The notes under the pieces: model-generated
The model's database searches: none
Told to the model about the DNA's origin: nothing
The model's input: the letters and a program-made list of their open reading frames with translations, nothing else
NCBI GenBank assembly: GCA_013697265.1
Contig: JACCXE010000083.1
Span: 1-8,875 of the forward strand
Length of the DNA: 8,875 bases
Reading direction: 5' to 3'
Origin: Actinomycetota bacterium
GTDB lineage: Bacteria > Actinomycetota > Acidimicrobiia > Acidimicrobiales > JACCXE01
Position numbers and translations under genes: made by a program
Part shown: piece by piece, positions 1 to 6,113 of the stretch
Layout of the letters: every line of letters begins with the position of its first letter
Numbering within the stretch: position 1 is the stretch's first letter

Positions 1-196
1 GACCAATGTTGCGCCCGACGGGATGCCACTGCGCGGAGTGGCGACGAACCACAAGTTCCGAACTGTCGTTGCTCCCGTTGTCGATGACGAGCGTCTCAAC
101 CGGCGAAAGAGTCTGGGACGCGATCGATTCGAGCAGTTGATCGAGGTGCGCCGAGCCGTTCAGGTTGACCGTGACTAATGAGATGGAGGCGTTCAT
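1..196 (-). CDS. Family 2 glycosyltransferase, N-terminal part only (cut by window start)
   Basis: Translating the minus strand from the ATG at 194-196 gives 65 codons that run off the window. The product starts like a GT-A fold GT2 enzyme: a first beta strand ISLVTVNLNG at residues 4-13, a helix, then the second strand and nucleotide-binding turn ETLVIDNGSNDSS, and later GRNIG, where many GT2 proteins have a conserved N-G. The family transfers a sugar from a nucleotide donor, usually on the cytoplasmic face of the membrane. The catalytic DXD and base residues lie outside the window, so donor and acceptor cannot be guessed. The start lies 19 bases after the stop of the methyltransferase on the same strand, so the two are probably co-transcribed. 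No strong ribosome binding site is visible, which suggests dependence on the upstream gene. The family is secure; the specificity is unknown. Confidence 0.85.
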   Translation of the reverse strand, partial: MNASISLVTVNLNGSAHLDQLLESIASQTLSPVETLVIDNGSNDSSELVVRRHSAQWHPVGRNIG

Positions 197-215
197 GACG
201 GACGGCGGCTTGACG

Positions 216-1124
216 CTAAGCGATCGGAGGGTTGATCTTTGCGTACAACAGCTGTGTGAGCTTCGGCCAGCGAGCGACAACGTCCTCGCGAGTCGCATCG
301 ATCAGGTCGACGGATCGAAAGAGTTGCCGCTTGCCCCGTGAGAGGTCGGCCTTGGCGAAAACGTAGAGCCCGGGCCACGGAAGGCGTTGAAAACCAAGGC
401 CGCGCACTCGGTTCAGCACGCCCAGCCGGTACGGAAGGATGTGCTCAGGGTTATCCGCGTCACGACCGAACGCGATGTTCAAGACGAGCAACCCCCCGGG
501 CCTGAGCCAGGTTCGCATCTCGGCGATCTGCTCGACCGGGTTGGGAAGATGTTCCAAGACGTCGAAGCTGACCACCGCATCAAAGCTCTCCGCCGCCGGT
601 GACTCGCGCTCCAAGTCGAGCAATTTCACAGGCAGCTTGCGCTTAGCGAAGCGTTGGGCCGCGAAGGCGCGAGCGGGCTCGGAAATGTCTCCTGCGGTCA
701 CGTCGAAGCCGTGACGGGCGAGCAGGATCGCAGTGGATCCAATTCCGTGACCGAACTCGAAGACGTCCGGCCCGACGCCAAACTGGTTTAGGCATTGGAG
801 GCCGCTCACACTGTGGAGTGCGTATCGGTCCGGCAGCAACGAGTGCCAGTAGGCGGACGTGAGTAGACCGCTCGTCTGTTGGCCGTAGTAGTGCGTGAGC
901 TTTGCCGGGTCCGGATGCTGGGGCAGGTCGTGAGCCATTTGTCTGGCGCGGTCGTTCCACGCCGCCTCCAACAGCTCTCGCGTGCCCTCGAGCGGGCGAT
1001 CGAGAAAGGTGGCGATCTCGGAGCAAAGCGATTCGATCAACGAGGAATACGCCGGCAGAAGCACGGCGTCTTCCCAGATCTTTTGTGCGAACGGTCCGTA
1101 CGTAACTGCCACTTGCACCTTCAT
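216..1124 (-). CDS. Class I SAM-dependent methyltransferase of a polysaccharide locus
   Basis: The 302-residue product has a Rossmann-type methyltransferase core in its second half. Motif I is VFEFGHGIGS at residues 121-130, a variant of E/D-x-G-x-G-x-G. The acidic residue after strand 2 is in TAGDIS near 143-148, and FDAVVSFDVLEHLPNP at 181-196 is the usual Methyltransf_11/23 strand 4 motif. RPGGLLVLN at 209-217 is strand 5. The enzyme would move a methyl group from SAM to an O or N atom; next to glycosyltransferases and a flippase the likely target is a sugar or glycan end, but this is inferred from context. Residues 1-115 form an N-terminal extension I do not recognise, rich in helix-forming and aromatic residues, perhaps for substrate recognition. 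It is the first gene of the minus arm, followed 19 bases later by a GT2 gene. No clear ribosome binding site precedes the ATG at 1122-1124. Confidence 0.88.
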   Translation of the reverse strand: MKVQVAVTYGPFAQKIWEDAVLLPAYSSLIESLCSEIATFLDRPLEGTRELLEAAWNDRARQMAHDLPQHPDPAKLTHYYGQQTSGLLTSAYWHSLLPDRYALHSVSGLQCLNQFGVGPDVFEFGHGIGSTAILLARHGFDVTAGDISEPARAFAAQRFAKRKLPVKLLDLERESPAAESFDAVVSFDVLEHLPNPVEQIAEMRTWLRPGGLLVLNIAFGRDADNPEHILPYRLGVLNRVRGLGFQRLPWPGLYVFAKADLSRGKRQLFRSVDLIDATREDVVARWPKLTQLLYAKINPPIA

Positions 1125-1256
1125 ATTCGGGCGACAAACGGCGACGTCATCGCATGCTCACAATTGCACGTCTGCCTACCCTTCAGTGATGACGGCCGCC
1201 GAGTCAAGCCTCTTGGCGACCTCAGTCATGTTCAGCCGATCGAGCGCTAGCCCGCA
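1125..1256. promoter_or_regulatory. Divergent intergenic region between the two polysaccharide arms
   Basis: These 132 bases separate the starts of the methyltransferase (minus) and the flippase (plus), so promoters for both arms should lie here. I see no convincing -35/-10 pair. A TACCCT on the plus strand at 1177-1182 fits TANNNT but has no good -35 at the right distance. On the minus strand a TTGACT lies at about 1200-1205 without a matching -10. Nothing coding is evident. Confidence 0.4.
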
Positions 1257-2708
1257 ATGACCGACATTGAACCGCGTGCCCTTGCCCGCAGTATTCAATG
1301 GTCGGCGATCGGTGCGGTCGCGGTGCGAATAGTGGGTGGGGGCCGGAGTCTCGTTCTCGCCCGATTCGCCGGGCCCGAGAACCTGGGCATCCTGGCCGCA
1401 GTTGTGGCGTTCTCCGGCGCAGCCGCCTTGATCAGCGACTCGGGCCTCAGGAGTTATCTCATACACCTCGGGCCCGAGGCACACCGCGAGAGGTCTGCGA
1501 CATTTCGGGTGGCACTCGCGACGGGAGTCGTCGCAGCGGTCGCCTTGGCCCTGTCCGCGCCCGCGTTGTCGCGGCTGTACCACGACGAACGAGTGATTCC
1601 CGTCGCGTTCGCGATGGCTTTTACCGTCATCGCGCCAGCATTGGTAGCCGTGCCGAGTGCGATGATGCGGCTCGACTTTCGATTTCGCGACCTTGGGCTT
1701 GCGCAACTCGGCGGCGAAATTGTGGCGACCGGGGTCGGAATCAGCGTCGCGCTGTCAGGCCACGGTCTTGCAGCGCTCGTCGCGGCATCCATCTCCGCAC
1801 AGGTGGTGGGCGCCGGCCTCCTGTTGCTCTTCTACCAGCGAGGCCGGTCGAGCCGCGACGAGGCCGCGATCAGCGAGGGACCTAGCCGTGGATGGAGACA
1901 AGCAGCGACGTATGGCGCGACTGTCTCGGCCGGCGGACTGCTTTGGGTGCTCGCCCTTCAGGGGGACAACGTCGCGATCGGCCATCTCCTGGGCCCGCGC
2001 GCCCTCGGTCTCTACGCGTTCGCCTTCTCGTACGGCACGATGCCGGGCGCGCTGGTGGCCGCGGTCGTCGGTGACGTAGCCGCCCCGGCGATGGCGTTAG
2101 CAGCCAAACATCGGCTGACTCTGTACCGAGACTTGGCCGCGGTCTCCGCGATCCTGCTGGCACCAATCACAGCCACCGCGTTTGTGTTCGCCGCACCCGC
2201 CGTCAGGGTTGTCCTCGGTGAGGAGTGGATACGCGCGATACGGCCCCTGCAAGTAATGCTGCTGCTCGGGTTCGTGCGAGCGGTATTCCCGACCTCGTCG
2301 CTTCTTCGCGCCCTCGGGCGCGTGCGCGTAGAACCGGCGATTGGGCTAGTCGGAGGGCCACTAACGGTTGCGGCCGCCGTGTTACTGGCACGGCACGGAC
2401 TGGCGGCGGTTGCGATCGGCGTCACTGTCGTCGCCGTAGCCGGTGAACTCGCCGCCGCTTTCATCGTCTCGGACGCGGAGCCGGCGTCGCGGCGGAGGGT
2501 TCTGTTGGCCCCGGTCTTTCCGGCACTTGTCAGCGCCGGAATCGCTGCGGTGATCTTTGTCACCGTGCGCCACTTCCACATAGCCGACGCCGCGCAACTC
2601 GTGGTTGCCGCGCCATTGGCCCTAGGCCTCTCCCTCGGGGCTGTGCTCACACCCGAGCGGAATCGCGCGCTCGCGCGCACCCATATCGTCGGAAGCCAAC
2701 GTGGCTGA
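1257..2708 (+). CDS. Wzx-type oligosaccharide flippase (MOP superfamily)
   Basis: The 483-residue product is almost entirely hydrophobic, with many membrane-spanning segments broken by short Arg/Glu-rich loops. This matches the 12-14 helix Wzx/RfbX family, usually about 420-500 residues. Family-like stretches are RFAGPENLGILAAVVAFSG at 36-54, followed by ISDSGLRSYLI at 59-69, then QGDNVAIGHLLGPRALGLYA at 235-254, and VRVVLGEEWIRAIRPLQVM at 316-334, which resembles the 'LGxEWxxAxxxLQ' segment of these proteins. The protein would move an undecaprenyl-linked glycan unit from the cytoplasmic to the outer leaflet. It heads the plus arm, and its stop TGA at 2706-2708 overlaps the GTG start of the next glycosyltransferase by 8 bases. 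No strong ribosome binding site precedes the ATG at 1257. The substrate cannot be told from the sequence. Confidence 0.88.
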   Translation: MTDIEPRALARSIQWSAIGAVAVRIVGGGRSLVLARFAGPENLGILAAVVAFSGAAALISDSGLRSYLIHLGPEAHRERSATFRVALATGVVAAVALALSAPALSRLYHDERVIPVAFAMAFTVIAPALVAVPSAMMRLDFRFRDLGLAQLGGEIVATGVGISVALSGHGLAALVAASISAQVVGAGLLLLFYQRGRSSRDEAAISEGPSRGWRQAATYGATVSAGGLLWVLALQGDNVAIGHLLGPRALGLYAFAFSYGTMPGALVAAVVGDVAAPAMALAAKHRLTLYRDLAAVSAILLAPITATAFVFAAPAVRVVLGEEWIRAIRPLQVMLLLGFVRAVFPTSSLLRALGRVRVEPAIGLVGGPLTVAAAVLLARHGLAAVAIGVTVVAVAGELAAAFIVSDAEPASRRRVLLAPVFPALVSAGIAAVIFVTVRHFHIADAAQLVVAAPLALGLSLGAVLTPERNRALARTHIVGSQRG

Positions 2709-3813
2709 CCACAGACCGACCGTCGTCGTGCTCTCGCATTGGCCTTGGGACACTCATTTTTGGCAGTTCAACAAACAGGTCGGCTTGCGCCTGGCCGAGC
2801 TTGGTCACCAGGTGCTCTGGGTCGACGACCGCTTGCGAATGCGCCGAGATGGCTTCGTCTCGTGGATGCGCGGATTTCCCTTCGGCCGTGTCACAACTGC
2901 CGAAAAGATGCGTCGACTCCAACCCTGGAGTGTTTCTGGGTTGCGGCTTGGCGAGCGAAACCCGGTGCCTTCGGCGGTCACGGCGGCGCAGATTCGTCGC
3001 TACCTACGGCGGCTTCGACTTGCTGGTGAAGTAGTGCTCGTTTACTCGCCGGACGAAAATGCGATCGCTCGCCGGCTTGAACCAAGCCAGCTCGTGTTCT
3101 GGACCGGAGACGACACGACGCTGCCGAATGAGGACTGGCTGGTTGATCGAGCGGACACCATCCTTGCGCTGTCTGCGCCCACTTACGCGGAGATGGCACA
3201 GCGGGCGCCGGGTCGTACGTTTCGTGTTCCGACGGGAGTCCCTTTCGACATGTTCGTCGAGGCTGCGGACGAGAAGACTTGCCCGCCCGAGATGGTCGGG
3301 CTGCCTCGCCCGATATTTGGCTTCGCCGGAAACATCACCGCAGACCGGATTGACTTCGCCATAGTCCGCGAGCTGGCCAACTCGTTTCCTCACGGGACCG
3401 TCGCGTTCGTGGGCCCGTGTGAGCAAGCGACCCTCGACTGGTTTCCGCCCAATGTCGTGTTCATTGCCGAACAGCCCTACGCCGAGATACCGCGGTTCAT
3501 GGCCCAGTTCGACGTGGGGATCGCGCCGTATCTCCACACGCGATTCAACGAACGCAGCAGCCCTCTCAAGGTTCACGAATACTTCGCCGTTGGGCTCCCA
3601 GTGGTTGGGACCGGGCTGTCGGCGTTGACCGAGTACGAAGAATTGGCGGTCATCGCCGAGACACCCGCCGAGTTCGCTGTCGCCGCTGGTGACGCCGCAC
3701 GAACGCGCCACGATCCGGATCTCATCGACCGCCGCCGGGGTGCCGCGGCCGTAAACGGAGTCGATCGAATCGCCGAAACCGTAAGTTCGTTAATCAGTCG
3801 GTTGGCTCACTAA
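2701..3813 (+). CDS. GT4-type glycosyltransferase (GT-B fold)
   Basis: The 370-residue product has the two Rossmann-like halves of a GT-B enzyme. The N-terminal half starts VVVLSHWPWDTHFWQFNK (8-25), then LAELGHQVLWVDD. The C-terminal half starts PRPIFGFAGNITADRIDF (202-219) and contains DVGIAPY (271-277) and RSSPLKVHEYFAVGLPVVG (285-303), the E-x7-E-like donor nucleotide region of GT4 proteins. The general look, with a short D-R-I-D segment after FAGNI, recalls TuaH-like transferases, but I would not assign that name. The GTG start at 2701 is chosen because GGAAG at 2691-2695 is placed 5 bases ahead. The start lies inside the flippase gene's end, pointing to translational coupling. G+C is low for the window: 32 of 60 bases in 3001-3060 and 35 of 60 in 3421-3480. 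It probably adds a sugar to the lipid-linked unit exported by the flippase; the specificity is unknown. Confidence 0.87.
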   Translation: MADHRPTVVVLSHWPWDTHFWQFNKQVGLRLAELGHQVLWVDDRLRMRRDGFVSWMRGFPFGRVTTAEKMRRLQPWSVSGLRLGERNPVPSAVTAAQIRRYLRRLRLAGEVVLVYSPDENAIARRLEPSQLVFWTGDDTTLPNEDWLVDRADTILALSAPTYAEMAQRAPGRTFRVPTGVPFDMFVEAADEKTCPPEMVGLPRPIFGFAGNITADRIDFAIVRELANSFPHGTVAFVGPCEQATLDWFPPNVVFIAEQPYAEIPRFMAQFDVGIAPYLHTRFNERSSPLKVHEYFAVGLPVVGTGLSALTEYEELAVIAETPAEFAVAAGDAARTRHDPDLIDRRRGAAAVNGVDRIAETVSSLISRLAH

Positions 3814-3848
3814 GCACGACGGCCAGTCTGCGGTAGCGAAGAGGGGCA

Positions 3849-3854
3849 TACGCT
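3849..3854 (+). promoter_or_regulatory. Candidate -10 box for a leaderless epimerase transcript
   Basis: TACGCT fits the actinobacterial -10 pattern TANNNT and ends 7 bases before the ATG at 3862, so transcription would begin at or next to the start codon. A purine-rich GAGGGG at 3841-3846 looks like a ribosome binding site but lies 15 bases from the ATG, too far to serve it. No convincing -35 is seen near 3826-3831, which is common for such promoters. Confidence 0.4.
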
Positions 3855-3861
3855 GTCCGTT

Positions 3862-4839
3862 ATGCCGACCAGTTATCTCATCACCGGCGGAGCCGGCTTC
3901 ATCGGGTCACACCTCACCGACGCACTGCTCGCCCGCGGCGACCACGTGGTCGCATTGGACAATCTGTCAACCGGACGCTTGTCGAACTTGGACACCGCCG
4001 GTCGTCACCCGAACTTCCGTTTCGTGCAGGGGTCCGTGCTCGACGAGTTGATGGTGGACGAGTTGGCCCACCAGTGCGAGGTGATCGTGCACCTCGCCGC
4101 CGCGGTCGGAGTGAACCTCATCGTCGAACAGCCGCTGCGCTCGTTGACCACGAACATCCGCGGGTCCGAGATCGTTATCGAGGCCGCGCATCGGTATCGC
4201 CGCAAGATCCTCGTCGCGTCAACGTCGGAGATCTACGGCAAGAACTCGAGCGACGCGCTGGCCGAAACCGCGGATCGCATCCTCGGTTCGCCGACGGTTG
4301 CTCGATGGGCGTATTCGATCGCCAAGTCCGTCGACGAAGTGTTGGCCTACGCCTACCACAAGGAACGCGGACTGCCCACGATCGTCGTGCGCCTGTTCAA
4401 CACGGTCGGCCCGCGCCAATCCCCCGCCTACGGCATGGTGATTCCGCGCTTCATCCAGCAGGCGATCGCCAACGCGCCGATCACCGTGTTCGGCGACGGC
4501 ACCCAGACGCGCTGCTTCGGTCACGTCACCGACATCGTCGACGGCCTGCTGCGCCTGCTCGATCATCCCGACGCGATCGGTGATGTGTTCAACATCGGCG
4601 CGCAAGGTGAGATCTCGATGACCGATCTCGCCCACAAGGTGATCGCGAAGGTCGGCGCAACGTCGGCCGTCGAGCTCATCCCTTATGACATGGCGTATGA
4701 GGCGGGCTTCGAAGACATGACGCGCCGCGTGCCCAACACCACGAAGGTCGAGGCGCTCACCGGCTGGAAGGCGACGCGCTCGCTAGACAACATCCTCGAC
4801 GAGACCATCGCCGAGATGCGCGTTACGACGCGTTCCTAG
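3862..4839 (+). CDS. NAD-dependent sugar-nucleotide epimerase/decarboxylase (extended SDR)
   Basis: The 325-residue product has the full extended SDR layout. The NAD-binding glycine motif is GGAGFIGSH at 9-17, the ribose-binding acid is in ALDNLSTG (D33), and the active site holds ASTSEIYG (119-126) and YSIAK (Y151, K155). The substrate-binding half has RLFNTVGPRQ (177-186) and FGDGTQTRCFGHVTDIVDG (210-228). The Ser-Glu pair S122-E123 and the late TRR (287-289) resemble UDP-glucuronate decarboxylases (UDP-xylose synthase, ArnA C-terminal domain), whereas classical GalE proteins usually lack that Glu. Either a decarboxylase-like or a 4-epimerase role is possible. It would supply an activated sugar in the cytoplasm, fitting the surface-glycan genes upstream. 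The ATG sits 48 bases after the previous gene. Its codon use is more GC-rich than the upstream transferase (40 of 60 bases in 4441-4500). The SDR family is certain; the substrate is not. Confidence 0.9.
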   Translation: MPTSYLITGGAGFIGSHLTDALLARGDHVVALDNLSTGRLSNLDTAGRHPNFRFVQGSVLDELMVDELAHQCEVIVHLAAAVGVNLIVEQPLRSLTTNIRGSEIVIEAAHRYRRKILVASTSEIYGKNSSDALAETADRILGSPTVARWAYSIAKSVDEVLAYAYHKERGLPTIVVRLFNTVGPRQSPAYGMVIPRFIQQAIANAPITVFGDGTQTRCFGHVTDIVDGLLRLLDHPDAIGDVFNIGAQGEISMTDLAHKVIAKVGATSAVELIPYDMAYEAGFEDMTRRVPNTTKVEALTGWKATRSLDNILDETIAEMRVTTRS

Positions 4840-4849
4840 AACAGCGTCG
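4826..4849. terminator. Bidirectional hairpin over the shared stop codons
   Basis: Bases 4826-4835 pair with 4839-4849: six pairs (4826-4831 with 4844-4849), a bulged A at 4843, then four pairs (4832-4835 with 4839-4842). The loop is CTA at 4836-4838. The 10-bp, GC-rich stem works equally on both strands and sits exactly where two convergent genes end. Neither side has a T-run, so it would be one of the U-tract-poor terminators described in actinobacteria, or an mRNA 3' end stabiliser. Confidence 0.55.
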
Positions 4850-5531
4850 GGTCGGGCGCGGGAACTTCTTCTTCGGGTTCGTGCACTCCCCACGGAAGGT
4901 GGTTCATGAACACCCAGGTGCGTCGGTGGATCGCGGTCGGCCCCATCCCCCGCAACGCGGTCTTGTGCCACGGGCACGGGTAGCCCTTGTTGCGTTCGAA
5001 GTCGTAGCCCGGGTAGTGCGGCGCCTCGGCCCGCATCATGCGGTCCCGCGTGACCTTGGCCAGGATCGAGGCGGCTGCGATCGACAGGCACCGGGCGTCG
5101 CCCTTGATCAGCTTGATGGTGCGGCCGTCGCCGACGAAGTCCCAGTTGCCGTCGAGCAGCACCTTGTCGACCGGCACGTTGAGCCCGTCGAGGCAACGCC
5201 TGGCCGCAAGCTTTTGCGCGGCCGACATGCCCAGCTCGTCGCACTCCTCGTGTGAGGCGTGGCCCACCGACCACGTGATGCACCACTCGGCGATCCGGTC
5301 GAAGAGCCGTTCGCGTTCCTTCTCGGTGAGCATCTTGGAGTCGCGCACCCGGTAGACGCGTTTGTCCTGGGGCAAGACGGCGGCGCCAACGCTAAGCGGG
5401 CCCGCCCACGCGCCACGGCCCACCTCGTCCATCCCGCACACGACGAGGCCCTCATCCCACAGGGGCCGTTCGTTGCGCAACGACGGCGGCGTCTTGCGGG
5501 ACACGACGATCTTGCGGGACGCCACGGCCAT
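4836..5531 (-). CDS. rnhB: Ribonuclease HII
   Basis: The 231-residue product carries all RNase HII motifs. GMDEVGRGAWAGP is at 33-45 with catalytic D35 and E36 and the G-R-G that reads the RNA-DNA junction. RDSKMLTEKERE follows at 63-74, LLDGNWDF at 125-132 gives D127, and SIAAASILAKVTRD at 150-163 gives D163. NKGYPCPWH and IHRRTW close the core. The enzyme cuts RNA in RNA-DNA hybrids, including single ribonucleotides misplaced in DNA, in a metal-dependent reaction. Length is normal, with about 30 extra residues before the core; the acidic tail is divergent. The ATG at 5529-5531 lacks a good ribosome binding site but has a -10-like box 8 bases upstream. The gene is here on its own beside sugar genes, not in the rplS-lepB-rnhB neighbourhood common elsewhere. 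Its stop TAG (4836-4838) overlaps the epimerase stop. Confidence 0.96.
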   Translation of the reverse strand: MAVASRKIVVSRKTPPSLRNERPLWDEGLVVCGMDEVGRGAWAGPLSVGAAVLPQDKRVYRVRDSKMLTEKERERLFDRIAEWCITWSVGHASHEECDELGMSAAQKLAARRCLDGLNVPVDKVLLDGNWDFVGDGRTIKLIKGDARCLSIAAASILAKVTRDRMMRAEAPHYPGYDFERNKGYPCPWHKTALRGMGPTAIHRRTWVFMNHLPWGVHEPEEEVPAPDPTLF

Positions 5532-5537
5532 CGCTCA

Positions 5538-5569
5538 GGAACCTACCGAAGAAATCCGGCCGCGGTGTC
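5538..5569 (+). promoter_or_regulatory. Weak candidate ECF-type promoter ahead of the sigma gene
   Basis: GGAACC at 5538-5543 matches the GGAAC core of many ECF sigma -35 elements, and CGGTGTC at 5563-5569 could supply a -10. The spacing is longer than usual for ECF promoters, whichever base of the -10 is used. If real it would place the start about 25 bases before the sigma ATG and suggest autoregulation. The same bases overlap the minus-strand candidate promoter of rnhB. Confidence 0.22.
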
Positions 5570-5571
5570 AA
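5540..5571 (-). promoter_or_regulatory. Candidate rnhB promoter, possibly leaderless
   Basis: Read on the minus strand, a consensus TTGACA lies at 5571-5566 and TAGGTT (TANNNT) at 5545-5540, 8 bases before the rnhB ATG. The spacer is 20 bases, longer than the usual 16-18, which weakens the -35 call. The -10 position alone fits a start of transcription at or near the start codon. Confidence 0.4.
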
Positions 5572-5603
5572 CCAAATCCCCGCATCGAGCGTCAGTTGTG
5601 GTG

Positions 5604-6113
5604 ATGATCTCGCTCGTGGAGCCCACAGCAGCCGACCAGCTGGTCGACCTGTACCGCGAGCACTACCGCCCGTTGGTCCGTATTGCCGCGCTCTTGCTCG
5701 ACAACACGGCCAGCGCCGAGGAAGTGGTGCAGGACGCGTTCGTGCAGCTCCATCAGAAGTGGGACCGCGTGGTCGAACCGCACAAGCGGGTCGCCTACCT
5801 GCGCAGCGTCGTGATGAACGGCGCCCGGTCGCGGCTGCGGCGCCGGCTCGTGCGGCGCCGTCTCGACGTCGCCCAACCCGCAACGGCCGAGTCCGCCGAA
5901 ACAGGTGCGCTGCGATCCGAGGGTCGCCGCGAGGTGCTCGACGCGTTGCGAGGGCTGCCCAATCGCCAACGCGAATGCCTCGTGCTGCGTTACTACTCCG
6001 AGTTGTCCGAAGCCGAGATCGCCGCCGCGCTCGGCATCTCGGCCGGGTCGGTAAAAACCCACACCCACCGGGGCATCGCCGCACTCGAACGCGCACTGGA
6101 GCCCACACGATGA
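5604..6113 (+). CDS. ECF RNA polymerase sigma factor, SigE-type
   Basis: From the ATG at 5604 the product has 169 residues, normal for an ECF sigma. Region 2 covers about 12-80: LYREHYRPLVRIAALLLD (16-33), then the core-binding helix ASAEEVVQDAFVQLHQKW (36-53), followed by LRSVVMNGARSRLRRR. A short Ala/Glu-rich linker leads to region 4 (about 107-163), with LRGLPNRQRECLVLRYYSEL and the helix-turn-helix AEIAAALGISAGSVKTHTHR that reads the -35 element. The sequence resembles the actinobacterial SigE family (TIGR02983-like). The frame stays open far upstream to 5259, but that part is antisense to rnhB and reads as low-complexity Arg/His-rich sequence, so I reject it. GTG codons at 5598 and 5601 directly precede the ATG and could be used. 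No ribosome binding site is clear. The stop overlaps the next gene's ATG, so the two are co-expressed. Confidence 0.93.
   Translation: MISLVEPTAADQLVDLYREHYRPLVRIAALLLDNTASAEEVVQDAFVQLHQKWDRVVEPHKRVAYLRSVVMNGARSRLRRRLVRRRLDVAQPATAESAETGALRSEGRREVLDALRGLPNRQRECLVLRYYSELSEAEIAAALGISAGSVKTHTHRGIAALERALEPTR
6098..6101 (+). promoter_or_regulatory. Ribosome binding site inside the sigma gene
   Basis: GGAG lies 8 bases before the ATG at 6110. It fixes the start of the Gmad2 protein and rules out the longer open frame that reaches back to 5759 inside the sigma gene. Confidence 0.6.

Noticed and set aside
1156..1165. GCTCACAATT, whose complement AATTGTGAGC equals half of the E. coli lac operator.
   Set aside because: It is a 10-base match with no second half and no lac genes nearby, in a very different organism; treated as chance.
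4074..4583. A 169-codon plus-strand frame inside the epimerase gene.
   Set aside because: It is Arg/His-rich, has no recognisable domain, and lies inside a gene with a complete SDR motif set in the other frame.
5259..5603. An upstream extension of the sigma-factor frame by 115 codons.
   Set aside because: It is antisense to rnhB, has no sigma-like content, and would make the protein far longer than the family. The ATG at 5604 gives the normal length.
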